The notes beneath the pieces are model-generated. The model saw nothing but the letters and a program-made list of their open reading frames with translations, searched no databases and was not told the DNA's origin. Positions 22,748 through 35,611 of a stretch of 64,000 bases of DNA are shown here, piece by piece. This DNA comes from Epiperipatus broadwayi (taxonomy: Eukaryota; Onychophora; Udeonychophora; Euonychophora; Peripatidae), in NCBI GenBank assembly GCA_028023455.1, contig JAQFVV010000031.1, positions 7,338,593-7,402,592 on the forward strand, read 5' to 3'. The first letter of the stretch is position 1; every line of letters begins with the position of its first letter. Both the position numbers and the translations under genes were made by a program.

Positions 22748-24465
22748 ATTTACGGGATATTCCGTGTAGTGAAAAAGCCAAATGCTGACATTTCACTACA
22801 ATATCAAGTACCTTCCTCAGAGCGTCCTCTCTCTCAAATCACAAGAATGCGTGTGAGATTTAAAATCGTTTTTATTGTTTTCTTTCTACTCATATTTAAA
22901 TTGTATTGGTTGAGAAGTTTTAAAATTTATTTTCTCTTCCAATAGCTTCTTCCAAATGTTGTTAATCTTCTTTAATTCACACCTTTCATTAATGCTCTTG
23001 GGCCTTTTAAAAATCTCTATAGCTTCTATTAGCAATCTCTGGTCATATTGTTCAATTTTTGCTAAAATATTTGTTTTTTCAAAATTGATATCATGATTAG
23101 TTAATTTTATATGAGAATAATGAGCTGATGAATTGGATTTTTCTCTGACTGCCATAATGTGTTCTTCCTTTCTAATATTTATTCTACGATTAGTCTGACC
23201 AATATATGTATGTGACCAGACCCTACATGAAATTTCATATACACCATGACACTCCAAAGCAATTTTATCTTTAGGAAGTGGAAATATTTCACTAATTTTT
23301 TTTATAAGTAGTGTAAACTGTGTGAATTTTATTATTTTTTAAAATGTTACCAATTTTATCAGTTATTCCTTTTATTTATGGTAAAATTGTCTTAATTTCT
23401 GATGTATCAAAATCTTTTTTTTTATATGTATAAGCCTTATTAATAATGCTGTAATTAAAACCATTATCAAGAAGCATTTTATTAGTAGCAGAAAGGACCC
23501 AGTGAAAATGGCTATCGTCAGAAAGATTCTTTGTTCTATCAAATAATGTATTTGTCACTAAAAATAGTTGTGCAGGATGGTGATGAGAAGAAAAATGCAG
23601 ATACCTCCCAGTGGGTGTTGGTTTTTTATATATCATAGGATAAAGAACCATTTTCTCTGCTTTCAATCAAAACATCTAAAAAAGATAATTGATTATTATT
23701 TTCTATTTCCATAGTAACTTTAATATTGTTGTAAAAAGAGTTTAAAAAATTAAAAAAATCATCAAGAGCATGCTTACCATGAGGCCAAATAACAAATGTA
23801 TTATCAACATACCTCAACCATAAAAATGGTTTTTTAACTGCTGAAGTCAACATTTTATTTTCCAAATCCTCCATAAAATTAGAAGCTAATGCTGGTGAAA
23901 TTGCTGAATCCATAACTAGACCTGACGTTTGTTTATACATCTTCCAATCAAAAACAAAAAAATATATTCGATAAGCAGTGTTCAATCAAAACCACAGCAA
24001 AATTAGGCAACTGAATATTATTTAAAACTTGAATAACTTCATTTACATGTACACTAGTAAAAAGTAAAATAATGTCAAAATTTACCAAAATATCATTCTT
24101 AGTCAATTTGATATCCCGGATAAGCTCAAGAAAATGATTACCATCTTTAACATATGATGACATTGCTGTTAAATGCTGCTGTAAAAAAGAAGTGCAAAAC
24201 GAGCTAGTGACTGTGTAGGTGAACCAACTGCACTTACAATCGGTCTCAATGAAATATCTGGGTTACAAACTTTTGTTAAACCATATAATTGTGGATAAAA
24301 AACAGATTTTCCCCTGGGGGTAAGCTGGATCTTTGTTTCTAAATCTAGATCAGTGGAGTAAATCAATGCTTTTGTTTTCTTTTCAAGATAAATCATAGGA
24401 TCTCTATAATTTTTTTTATAAATATTATCATTTAATTTGTTATTTGACCTCATGGTAATCATGTT
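22748..24465 (-). pseudogene. Penelope-like retroelement 'A', copy 1, minus-strand half
   Basis: Reading from 24465 down, the fragment carries the RT fingers (LTPRGKSVFYPQLYGLTKV, then LRPIVSAVGSPTQS), motif A (LVNFDIILLFTSV), motif B (TSGLVMDSAISPALAS), motif C as YVDN at 23811-23800, and the GIY-YIG nuclease HGVYEISCRVWSHTYIGQTN near 23250-23195. PLEs use this RT plus nuclease for target-primed retrotransposition. In motif C the second catalytic Asp is Asn, and motif B MGSP reads MDSA, so the RT is dead. Frames shift near 24170, 23960, 23640 and 23370, and a premature stop ends the nuclease at 22886. It abuts an inverted copy at 24466. Confidence 0.85.
22782..22825 (-). ncRNA. PLE-A hammerhead variant
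   Basis: On the minus strand: stem I ACGCT/AGCAT (one mismatch), core CTGAGGA, an imperfect stem II beginning AGGTAC, GAAA, then TGTC and the 3' side of stem I. U7-to-G is tolerated in hammerheads. The copy is like those at 61105, 25388 and 63050 but has a stem I mismatch. Confidence 0.6.
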
Positions 24466-25396
24466 GTTGATGACTTTTTTAATTCTTTAAACTCTTTTCA
24501 CCATATTATTAAATTTACTATGGAAATAGAAAAAAATAATTAATTACCTTGTTTAGATGTTTTGATTGAAAGAAGGGAAGTTGGTTCTTTATCCCATGGT
24601 GTATATAAAAAACCAACACACACTGGAAGGTATCTGCATTTTTTTCTCATCACCATCCTGCACAACTATTTTTGGTGGCAAAGACATTATTTGATAGAAC
24701 AAAGAGACTTTCTGATGATAGCCATTTTCGCCGAGTCCTTTCTGCTACTAATAAAATGCTTCTTGATAATGGTTTTAATTAAGAGGGCTTATACATATAA
24801 AAAGAAAAAAAATTGATACATCACAAATTAAGATAATTTTGCCATATATAAGAGGAGTAACTGATAAAATTTGTAATATTTTAAAAAATTATAATATTCA
24901 CATAGTTTACACTACTTATAAAAAAATTAGTGAAATATTTCCACTTCCTAAAGATAAATTTGCTTTGGAATGTCATAGTGTATATGAAATTCCATGTAGG
25001 CTCTGTTCACATACATATATTGGACAGACTAATCATAGAATAAATATTAGAAAGGAATAACACATTCTGGCAGTCAGAGAAAAATCCAATTCATCAGCTA
25101 TTTATTCTCATATAAAATTAACAAATCATGATATCAATTTTGAAAAATCAAATATTTTAGCAAAAATTGAACAATATGACGAGAGATTGCTAAGAGAAGC
25201 TATAGAGATTTTTAAAAGGCCCAAGAGCATAAATGAAAGGTGTGAATTAAAGAAGATTAACAACATTTGGAAAAAGCTATTGGAAGACAAAGTAAATTTT
25301 AAAACTTCTCAACCAATAGAATTTAAATATGAGGAGAAAAAAAACAATTTTAAACTTCACGCACATTCTTATGATTTGAGAAAGAGTATGCTTTGA
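24466..25396 (+). pseudogene. Penelope-like 'A', copy 1, plus-strand half
   Basis: 5'-truncated: begins just after the YVDD region with the TMEIEK segment, then [17 protein letters not shown] (24562-24816), and the nuclease signature CHSVYEIPCRLCSHTYIGQT (about 24970-25035). It ends with the typical tail FKRPKSINERCELKKINNIW (25187-25396). GVY reads SVY. Frames are interrupted near 24815 and 25060. The stop codon TGA at 25394-25396 lies inside the ribozyme core. It is inverted relative to, and immediately adjacent to, the minus-strand half. Confidence 0.85.
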
Positions 25397-25431
25397 GGAA
25401 GATACTTGTTATTGTACTGAAACGTCAGCAT
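25388..25431 (+). ncRNA. PLE-A hammerhead variant overlapping the stop codon
   Basis: Stem I ATGCT/AGCAT is perfect, stem II AG(A)TAC/GTACT has one bulge, GAAA is at 25419-25422, and palindromic ACGT stem III plus the cleavage C (25426) are intact. The core is TTGAGGA, so conserved C3 is T in this copy and cleavage is probably lost. Confidence 0.65.
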
Positions 25432-25521
25432 TTAGCTTTTTCATTACACAGAATATCCTGCAAATAATAATAAATTATAATATGACATCTTTTTCTTTTA
25501 TCCATGAAAATATTAGAATTA

Positions 25522-25522
<1 letters not shown>

Positions 25523-25577
<55 letters not shown>

Positions 25578-25590
25578 AGAGAGAGAGTAA
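25523..25590. repeat. (AC)n-(AT)n-(GA)n compound microsatellite
   Basis: AC dinucleotides (25523-25541), AT (25543-25573), then a short GA run, directly after the PLE-A 3' end (ATGAAAATATTAGAATTA). Confidence 0.9.
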
Positions 25591-25594
25591 TGGA

Positions 25595-27320
25595 GATAAA
25601 GTGGTGGTAGAAGCATAATAAATATAAATAATTAGAAATATATACATTTAATGTAATCATTATTATGTTGAAAATAATGGAAAGTTAAATAAAATATAAT
25701 AATTCCAAAGTGTTTTTTCTAGATTCAATTTGAAATAAATCTTGATTCTGAACATCTTATTATCACCAATCATCATCATTTTAAATTATTACATTCTTGC
25801 TGCATGTTTCCCAATGGATTACATGATTTATTATGCTTTGTGGATATTGAAGTGATATTTATATAGCTTCATGTATATAAGTTAAAAAATTCAATATTAA
25901 GTTAAACGTTTGTAACAGGTTTAATAAGTATATATGCACAGATAAATATATACAGCATTAATTTTATTTTAATAGTATTTTAAAGCAAAATATTTAACAT
26001 TTGTAAAAGTATTATATAGTTAGGTGGGTGGAATTGACATTAATTTTTAAAATGTAATTAAATTCTAGATAAACAGATTGGCTAATTAAGGGGATAATTA
26101 TCTGATTCAGTTAAGTATAAACATTGTATGTTATTTTAGTGTAATCTCTTTTCAAAGTTCAAATTTTATAAATTGGTGTAATTGGACAAATAAGCCACAG
26201 ACCGTAATGAAGTTTAGGTGTTGTCTATTAGTAATAGATAGAAACATAAAAATAACTGATTTTGCTGATGAGACAATTCAGTAAACTACAAATAGGGTCT
26301 CTTTAGTGATTGTGAATTATGCTTTAATTATTTTGGGCTTTGATCTTTCTTTGCCTTTGTTTTACATTATACTTTTTCTTCTTTATGTTAAAATATCATG
26401 GAATCATAGAAAAGTCATCATCTGATCCACAATGGCCTAGCTATCAGAGTGCATGCTATAAGTCCATTGTAAGTTACTGAGAAGAAGTCATCAAATCATG
26501 TAGAACTACCTCAAACAGCATTGTGAACACTTTATATGTAATATATATGCTGTCTAAACCTCAAAAATGTATATTGCTTTAGGGTGACAATAACTATCAA
26601 TCAACAATGAAAATACTATCCAATGCTGCCAACTGAATTAGAAAGTAAATGTATGTTTATGAAGGCCACTGCAGTTATTAAGATCAATATGATAGAAGCT
26701 TCACAGGAGACCACAAACTGAGTCTGCTAAATGTCTATCCATATCTGATTTCAGAACTTGAACTCTTAGTGATAAAAGAGATAATTTGTATGAACTTTGA
26801 ATATATTATTATAACTCTCTATTTATCATATTGGATATTTATCTCCTACATTTAACTTATACTGAAAATATTTTATAAATTATTATGATTAGTTTTGCAT
26901 AGAAATAGTCATGTTTAGAAGTAAGAATAGTAACTGATTGCTACATTTATTGGCCATGTGACATTTCAGTTGATGTAAACCTAAAAAAAAGTATTTTTTA
27001 TAAATTGACTAGCTTATTATTGCAAATACTCACACTTCTCTTAAAAACTTAACCAGGATCGTTAAAAAAATGAGTCATTTCCAGTAGCTGTAAATTTTAA
27101 AAATAATAGTTTAATCCTTAACATGAATTGTGCAGATCAATGACCTATGGATAGAATAAAACAGGCCCATAGACAGATTAAATTAAGTAAGATTGTCTCC
27201 TTAATACTTCACAGTTTAAGTAAAATACCCTCCAGGTTTGGGAATAAACAAAGAAAGAATAATTGGAAGATGTAAATTTACTTGAGTGATATACTTTTAT
27301 TTGTTTTGTTTATATATATA
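25595..27320. other. Non-coding stretch
   Basis: No coding frame of note and no repeat boundary seen; somewhat less simple-sequence than elsewhere. Confidence 0.5.
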
Positions 27321-29429
27321 TTATAACGATCTGGAGAAAGATACTTAATGTAATCTGCACTACAGGGTGCCACTATGCATTTGAACCTAGAAAATTTATA
27401 TAGTAGGTAGATACGTAAGTTTAAAAAAAATATATATTTTATTTATTTTGATTCCGGTTGTTAGCCCATTGTCACTAGCATAGCAGAGATTTATATTTTA
27501 TAATAAATTCTTATCTAAGAATATATAAAAAAGAATAAAATAAGCCACTGCCAGTAATTATACACACAAACATTTATTTATGCACATATATATAAAATTT
27601 GACATTATTATTTTAGTATGTTTACTTTAACATTTAACATTATTTTTAACTTTTATTTTAGATTTCTATTTACATATCAATTTTTATACTATTATAAGTT
27701 TGTACAGATGGATTTATGAAAGTTTGTTTTATAATGTTGAGTATAGATTGGCTGCATAGATTCCACAGTTAAAAACATTTCAAAATAAACATAACCGATC
27801 AAAATACAAAGTCATTGATAACGTCAGTTGCAGAGGAAATACAAGAAACCCAATGGCAATCATCATAAGATGCCACATTGACATCAATGACTTATATATT
27901 CTAATCGAATATGAAAACTACAAACATAAGTAACCATTAACGAATCGATGCAAGCTTTTATACCCAGCTTAAATTTAATGCATTTTTATTTAGAGTGTTG
28001 AGTATGAATAGACTACATTGATTGCATTTGAAAAGAAAATATTTTATCCCTTATTTAACCTTAGGCCAAAAGTTTGCAGTTAAATCAACGTCAATCCATC
28101 TGATATATTGATGTATTCAATTTAATACAAATACGACAGCACTAAAATAGGTCAAAAAAAGAAATTGTCTCTTGTCAGATAGAAATACTACATCTATCTG
28201 ATGAGAAGAGCAATTAAAAAAACTCCATAGGGAAGGACAGTGGTCATTTTGCCGACTTACGATGGCATTCCATAGGCAAAAAGAAAGTTTGCGGCATATA
28301 AAGTGATTCTGCCCATAGCGAATCTCGTACTATATCTACTAATTACACCAATATATCCAATCCATTGACCCAATTTAACTATGAAACAAATAACCTAAGA
28401 TTACCCTCCCCTAATATAACTTTACAAATATATATAGCCATTCATGCCCGACTTAAGTTTAACATTTATATAATTTAGTTTGATGAAAAACAGAAATCAT
28501 AATAAAAACTTAAAGAACAATAAATAAATAAATAAATGGAAATGATTTTACAAAAGAAATACATCAAATAAAATTATAACTAATTAATAAATAATTTAAT
28601 CTGGTCAGATAGGATTCTATTTCTATAAATTAAATACTGGGAAAGTTTATATTTTAGAGTTCTTAGTGTTTTTGAATTACTATTCATTTAAGTTCATAAT
28701 GTGCTTATGATTTTAGAAATGTTAATCTTTTACAGTTAGTTACTTGCCATTGGAAATCCAGCATTAAAATCTCTCGATGATCCTATGATCCTCAATATAA
28801 GAAAACCAATGTTTCATTTCTTTTTTTTATAACAACTGAAGGAATTGAAAGTGTGTCTTTCAATCCCTTCACCTCCAACTCTCTGACTTAACACATCTCC
28901 GTCTTCTCTTAAATTTTCTTTACTCACTAAAAATTTTATTTCCAAACTTTTTTTATATGTAACTTTAGGATCCAATGGACATTACATCATCAATGATAAT
29001 GATCCTTCCATTGAGGTCTGATTTCTTGATGGATTTCTTTCATTGGCCATTAGTTTCTATTGTTTTCCTATCTTACCATTGCTTATACATTTAAATGCCC
29101 AAGGGTTAGTTCACTTGGACTAATTAAAATAATCATTTCCATTTTTTCAATAACATTAATTAATTTGTTTTGTACAAACTTAGATATATTTTTATCTTTA
29201 AATCTTTACTGACAATTTAGTTTTAAAATACTTTTTCTTTTTTTAATAACATTTCTTTTTAAGATTTTTTTTTCATCTGTGCGATTATATATATATATAT
29301 ATATTTGAGTTTAGATGATATTTAATTTCAATTTTTAATTTTTAAACAAAAGACATTTTATTTGCAAATTTTTATTTTTTTCATGTTTAATAATAAAAAA
29401 ACAATGTAACATCATATGTGCCCATTACA
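27321..29429 (+). repeat. 2.1-kb direct repeat, copy A
   Basis: From TTATAACGATCTGGAG to CCCATTACA. It matches copy B (30148-32267) over its whole length with scattered substitutions and small indels. It contains the block TCTGCACTACAGGGTGCCAC near its start and a late segment beginning GGATCCAATGGACATTA. No coding frame is conserved; a 78-codon frame present in copy B is broken in A. It could be two insertions of one non-autonomous element or a segmental duplication; orientation is the same. Confidence 0.9.
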
Positions 29430-30147
29430 TATCAGTAAACTTGCTTAAAAAAAAATAAACAAAAAAAATATTTTACTTAGGGTTAGTAATTATGGTACTT
29501 GATTAATGAAAACATTTACAAAAACATTCAGTTAGTAATTTTTTACAGATTATATACAAAAAAATGTTGACTATCATTTTCCTAAGGACCATTTATGTCT
29601 ACGCCTCCTCTCCCTAAGCATTCTATTTTTTTATACATTTTATTTTTACACATGGCATGACAAGCAAATTTTATAAATTATTTATTTAAGAATGTTGCAC
29701 TGAGGTAAATATGTTTTAAAAATAATGGGTTTAAGCATGCATATTTGCAGCACAATTATAAATACCACCAACTTATTTATGACTGATTGAAATGCATACA
29801 TAGGGTTACACTGACGTAATTCCCAAAGGTACTCATCGTAAGGTACCACATGTCGATCATAAACTTATGTGGCTGTGCGCGCCTATACATGTTAAAGCAT
29901 AATATATATTAACAAACAAAAAAGTATATTAATTGCAACCTTTTGACTTTCTTTTTAACAAAATACAATTTAATATTGTTAATACTTCCTTGTGTTTAAT
30001 ATATGTGCTATTTCTTTCTGGAAGTGCTTTTATAAGATTTACAGTATACGACTTTATGTAAACAGATAAAAATATTTCATTTTGAAAAAAGAAACTTACT
30101 CAGGGCCCTCGTGGTTTATCAAAAATCGGCTCATGTTGGGAAGCCAG
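29430..30147. other. Spacer between the two 2.1-kb repeats
   Basis: 718 bp of unique sequence ending in a GC-richer patch (CAGGGCCCTCGTGG near 30105). No gene seen. Confidence 0.5.
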
Positions 30148-32267
30148 TTATAATGATCCAGAAAAAAAGACTTAATGTAATCTGCACTACAGGGTGCCAC
30201 TAGGCATTTGAACCTAGAAAGTTTATATAGTAGGCAGATACGCAAGTTTAAAAAAAAAATATTTTATTTATTTTGATTCTAGTCATTATCCCATTGTCAC
30301 TAGCTCAGTGGAATAGCAGAGGTTTATATTTTATAATAAATTCTTATCTAAGAATATATAAAAAAACAATAAAATAAGCCACTGTCAGTAATTATACACA
30401 CAAACATTTATTTACACACATAAATATAAAATTTAACATTATTATTTTAGTATGTTTACTTTAACATTTAACATTATTTTTAACTTTTATTTTAGATTTG
30501 AATTTACATTTTAATTTTTATATTATTATAAGTTCGCACAGATGGATTTATGAAAGTTTGTTTTATAATGTTGAGTATAGATCGGCTGCATAGATTCCAC
30601 GGTTAAAAACATTTCAAAATAAACATAAACGATCAAAATACAAAGTCATTGATAATGTCAATTGCAGAGGGAATACAAGAAACCCAATGGCAGTCATCAT
30701 AAGTTGCCACATTGACATCGATGACTTATATATTCTAATTGAATATGAAAACCACAAACATAAGTAACTGTTAATGAATCCATGCAAGCATCCATACCCA
30801 ACTTAAACTTAATGCATTTTTATTTAGAGTGTTGAGTATGAATAGAATACATAGATTGCATTTGAAAAGAAAATATTTTATCTCTTATTTAACCTTATGC
30901 CAAAAGTTTGCAGTTAAACCAGTGTCAATCCATCTGATATATTGATGTATTCAATGTAATACGAATACAATAGCACTAAAATGGGTTAAGAAAAGAAATT
31001 GACTCTCATCAGATAGGAATACTACATCTATCTGATGAGAAGAGCAATAAAAAAACTCCATAGGAAAGGAGAGCAATCATTTTGCCGACTTATGATCGCA
31101 TTCCATAGGCAAAAATGAAAGTGTGTGGCGTATAAAGCGATTCTGCCCATAGCGAATCTCGTACTACATCTACTAATTACACCAATATATCCAATTCATT
31201 GACCCAATTTAACTACGAAACAAATAACCTAAGATTACCCTTCCCTTATATAACTTTACAAATCTATATAGCCATTCACGCCCGACTTAAGTTTAACATT
31301 TATATAATTTAGTTTGACGAAAAACAGAAATCATAATAAAAACTTAAAGAACAATAAATAAAGAAATAAATAAATGGAAATGATTTTACAAAAGAAATAC
31401 ATCAAATAAAATTATAACTAATTAATAAATAATTTAGTTTGGTCAGATAGGATTCTATTTTTATAAATGAAATACTCGGAAAGTTTATATTTTAGAGTTC
31501 TTAATGTTTTCAAATTACTATTCATTTAAGTGCATAACATGCTTACAGTTTTAGAAATGTTCATCCTTTACAGTTAGTTGCTTGCCATTTGTAATCCAGT
31601 GTTAAAATCCCCCGATGATCCTATGGTCATCAATATAAGAAAAGCGATGTTTCATTTATTTTTTTTATAACAACTGAAGGAATTGAAAGTGCGTTTTTCA
31701 ATCCCTTCACCTCCAACTCTCTGACTTAACACATCTCCTTCTTTTCTTAAATTTTCTTTACTCACTAAAAGTTTTATTTCCAAACTTTTTCTTTTATATG
31801 TAACTTTAGGATCCAATGGACATTATGTCATCGATGATGATGATCCTTCCATTGAGGTCCGATTTCCCGATGAATTTTTTTCATTGGCCATTAGTTTCTA
31901 TTGTTTTCTATCTGACCATTGCTTATACATTTAAATGCCCAAGGGTTAGTTCACTTGGACTAATTAAAATAATCATTTCTATTTTTTCAATAACATTAAT
32001 TAATTTGTTTTGTACAAACTTAGATATATTTTTAGCTTTAAATCTTTACTGACAATTTAGTTTTAAACTACTTGTTCTTTTTTTTAATAACGTTTTTTTT
32101 TAATATTTTTTTTTATCTGTGCGATTATATATATATATATATTTGAGTTTAGATGATATTTAATTTCAATTTTTAATTCTTAAACAAAAGAAGTTTTATT
32201 TGTGAATTTTTATTTTTTTCATGTTTAATAATAAAAAAACAATGTAACGTCATATGTTCCCATTACA
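30148..32267 (+). repeat. 2.1-kb direct repeat, copy B
   Basis: Second copy, offset from copy A by about 2.83 kb. It has an 8-bp insertion relative to A near 30312 (CTCAGTGG region) and a frame at 31816-32052 with no known motif. It ends at CCCATTACA and runs into an (AT)n that borders PLE 'B'. Confidence 0.9.
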
Positions 32268-32284
32268 ATATATATATATATATA

Positions 32285-33055
32285 TATATATAATATGTTA
32301 ATTAAAACAAAATTGTAATTATAATTGAAATAATAACTTTAACGGTTTACAAACTATTATAAACAATTCTTAAATCTGCAGAAGTACTTTAGGTTAATTT
32401 CTTAAACCTGCATCAACTGCCATTAAATTCCAAAAAAAAAAAAACAAGAAGCAAACATCATCAATTCAAATCCCCTTATTTTAATGTTAGTGGCTTGTCT
32501 ATTTATTAACTGCATTTTATTCCTATTTATAAAAATTGCTTCTTTAATTTTTCTTTTATTATGCTTTCTCTCCTCATGAAGAATTTTCACATTTTCAAAA
32601 TCAAATTTAAATTTATATTTACATGTTTTTTCATGATCAAAGAAAACTGAAGGAGGCATTAAATCACCATTATTTTTACTTTTTACACACTTATATAACA
32701 ATTCACACTCCCTCAATCTCTTCTCAATGCTGCACCTAGATTCATCTATATATGATAGCATACAATCACAAAAAAATTGATTTATGACATTACTTTTCTG
32801 CTTGACAATTATGACATCCTTAGAATTATTGACTAATTTATTAATATCATTTGGAACATAGAATGAAACATCAAACACATTATTATATATATCCTTAAAA
32901 ACTTTCACTAGTGGATTTGAAATAAATGGAATAGATATTCATTGTTTACTATTAATCTTCATTTCCTTTAAATCATTATAACTTTTTTTAAATTGACATA
33001 AAGTATTGTTATTTGTTCCATTTTATAACCAACATCAAGCAATTCCTTGGCAAAG
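32285..33055 (-). pseudogene. Penelope-like retroelement 'B', copy 1, minus-strand half
   Basis: Reads from the junction (~33055) leftward: EIFAKELLDVGYKM-like linker, a SIPFISNPLVKVFKDIY segment, then the GIY-YIG nuclease as NVINQFFCDCMLSYIDES (Y-to-N and G-to-D changes in the signature) and CVKSKNNGDLMPPSVFFDHE, then KRKIKEAIFINRNKM and INRQATNIKI. The main frame is 32908-32423. RT is absent, so it is 5'-truncated. The signature damage suggests a dead nuclease. It pairs as a near-perfect palindrome with the plus half. Confidence 0.8.
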
Positions 33056-33065
33056 TGATAAACTG

Positions 33066-33815
33066 AAAAATAGTGAGATATTTGCCAAGGAATTGTTTGA
33101 TGTTGGTTATAAAATGGAACAAATAAACAATACTTTATGTCAATTTAAAAAAGATATAATGATTTAAAGGAAATGAAGATTAATAGTAAACAATGGATAT
33201 CTATTCCATTTATTTCAAATCCACAAGTGAAATTTTTTAAGGATATATATAAGAATATGTTTAATGTTTCATTCTATGTTCCAAACAGTATTAATAAATT
33301 AGTCAATAATTTTAAGGATGTCATACCTGTCAAGTGAAAAGTAATATATATCAATTTTTTTATGATTGTATGCCATAATATATAGGTGAATCTAGTTGCA
33401 GTATTATACAAGCATGTAAAAAGTAAAGATAATGGTCATTTAATATCTCCTTCAGTTTTCTTTGATCATGAAAAAACATGTAAATATAAATTTAAATTTG
33501 ATTTTGAAATTGTGAAAATTCTTCATGAAAAGAGAAACCATTGTAAAAAAAAATTAAAGAGGCAATTTTTATAAACATGAATAAAATGCATTTAATAAAT
33601 CGACAAACTGCTAACATTAAAATACGAGATTCATGGAGTTTAAATTGATGACATTTGCTTCCACTTTTGTTTTTGAATTTAATGGCAGTTGAGGCAGGTT
33701 TAAGAAATTAACCTAAAGTACTTCTGCAGATTTAAGGATTGTTTGTAATAGTTTGTAAACCGTTAAATTTATTATTTCAATTATAATTACAATTTTGTTT
33801 TTAATTAACGGACAT
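33066..33815 (+). pseudogene. Penelope-like 'B', copy 1, plus-strand half
   Basis: Reverse complement of the preceding half, beginning GCCAAGGAATTGTTTGATG. It encodes the same linker, nuclease and tail, with frameshifts near 33350 and 33555. The tail ends in the SWSLN stop (about 33650). The non-coding 3' end reaches TTAACGGACATAT and then enters the tandem array. Confidence 0.75.
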
Positions 33816-34939
33816 ATATATATATATATATACACCACCCTTGTTAAATTCTCTGTCTCATGGCATACGATCTGATTGGCTGTTGATAGTTATAAGCACT
33901 TGAGAGTTTTCCAGTCTCTCAGTTTAATTTCAATACCATCTGCGCTTTATAAAATAAATAATATATATATAATTTGCATCTGTTGGCCTATCACACTTAG
34001 CAACTTCCTTTGAGCAGTAGTATGTGGTAGATGCAAATTCTAACTGTATATCATGCACTTTGTTTATATATATTTTCTTTGTGTAATAGCATTTGCATCA
34101 AACCATTGTAAAAAAAAATTAAAGAGGCAACTTTTATAAACATGAATAAAATGCATTTAATAAATCGACAAACTGCTAACATTAAAATACGAGATTCGTG
34201 GAGTTTGAATTGATGACATTTGCTTCCACTTTTGTTTTGAATTTAATGGCAGTTGAGGCAGGTTTAAGAAATTAACCTAAAGTACTTCTGCAGATTTAAG
34301 GATTGTTTGTAATAGTTTGTAAACCGTTAAATTTATTATTTCAATTATAATTACAATTTTGTTTTTAATTAACGGACATTATATATATATATACACCACC
34401 CTTGTTAAATTCTCTGTCTCATGGCATACGATCTGATTGGCTGTTGATAGTTATAAGCACTTGAGAGTTTTACAGTCTCTCAGTTTAATTTCAATACCAT
34501 CTGCACTTTATAAAATAAATAATATATATATAATTTGCATCTGTTGGCCTCTCACACTTAGCAACTTCCTTTGAGCAGTAGTATGTGGTAGATGCAAATT
34601 CTAACTGTATATCATACACTTTGTTTATATATATTTTCTTTGTGTAATAGCATTTGCATCAAACCATTGTAAAAAAAAATTAAAGAGGCAACTTTTATAA
34701 ACATGAATAAAATGCATTTAATAAATCGACAAACTGCTAACATTAAAATACGAGATTCGTGGAGTTTGAATTGATGACATTTGCTTCCACTTTTGTTTTT
34801 GAATTTAATGGCAGTTGAGGCAGGTTTAAGAAATTAACCTAAAGTACTTCTGCAGATTTAAGGATTGTTTGTAATAGTTTGTAAACCGTTAAATTTATTA
34901 TTTCAATTATAATTACAATTTTGTTTTTAATTAACGGAC

Positions 34940-34995
<56 letters not shown>

Positions 34996-35105
34996 ACCCT
35001 TGTTAAATTCTCTGTCTCATGGCATACGATCTGATTGGCTGTTGATAGTTATAAGCACTTGAGAGTTTTACAGTCCCTCAGTTTAATTTCAATACCATCT
35101 GTGCT

Positions 35106-35167
<62 letters not shown>

Positions 35168-35290
35168 GCATCTGTTGGCCTCTCACACTTAGCAACTTCC
35201 TTTGAGCAGTAGTATGTGGTAGATGCAAATTCTAACTGTATATCATACACTTTGTTTATATATATTTTCTTTGTGTAATAGCATTTGCAT
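33537..35290 (+). repeat. Three tandem copies of the PLE-B 3' end
   Basis: Units start at AACCATTGTAAAA near 33537, 34102 and 34663, with periods ~565, 561 and ~620 bp (the last enlarged by (AT)n). Each holds the last ~35 codons of the PLE-B nuclease (IKEATFINMNKMHLINRQ then TANIKIRDSWSLN, stop), its 3' UTR, and a distal block with inverted ends ATTTGCATCT and AGATGCAAAT. Sequence between units 2 and 3 is nearly identical, so the amplification is recent. The join always falls at the same point in the coding tail. Confidence 0.9.
34942..34993. repeat. (AT)n array in tandem unit 3
   Basis: Expanded relative to ~6 repeats at the same position in units 1 and 2. A second expansion is at 35111-35162. 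Confidence 0.95.
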
Positions 35291-35611
35291 CTGCTAGTCT
35301 CTGCTAGTCTCTCACACTTAGCAAATTTTTTGAACAGTAGTATATAGTAGATGCACGTTCCTATTGTATATTAATGCTTCATTTAAATATTTTATTTTCT
35401 TCATAAATGAGTATTAATTAGTTTCCTGATTCTTACACTTAATTATTGTTTACCTGCCTCGTTAATAATGATGTGAAATAATGTTAATTATTTTGCATCT
35501 TTAAGATGCTATTTAAATTACTTTTATTAGCTGTAGAAGTGAATTTTTAAAAATGTAGCTGTTTATGTTATTAATAAATACTACTTATTTATATTTAATT
35601 TAAAAAATAAG

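Noticed and set aside
31816-32052. 78-codon hydrophobic frame in repeat copy B
   Set aside because: Broken in copy A; no conservation of the frame between the two copies.
33610-33680. TTGATGACATTTGC at the PLE-B stop, resembling a hammerhead core
   Set aside because: No GAAA box or pairing stem I at the right distance in any of the PLE-B copies.
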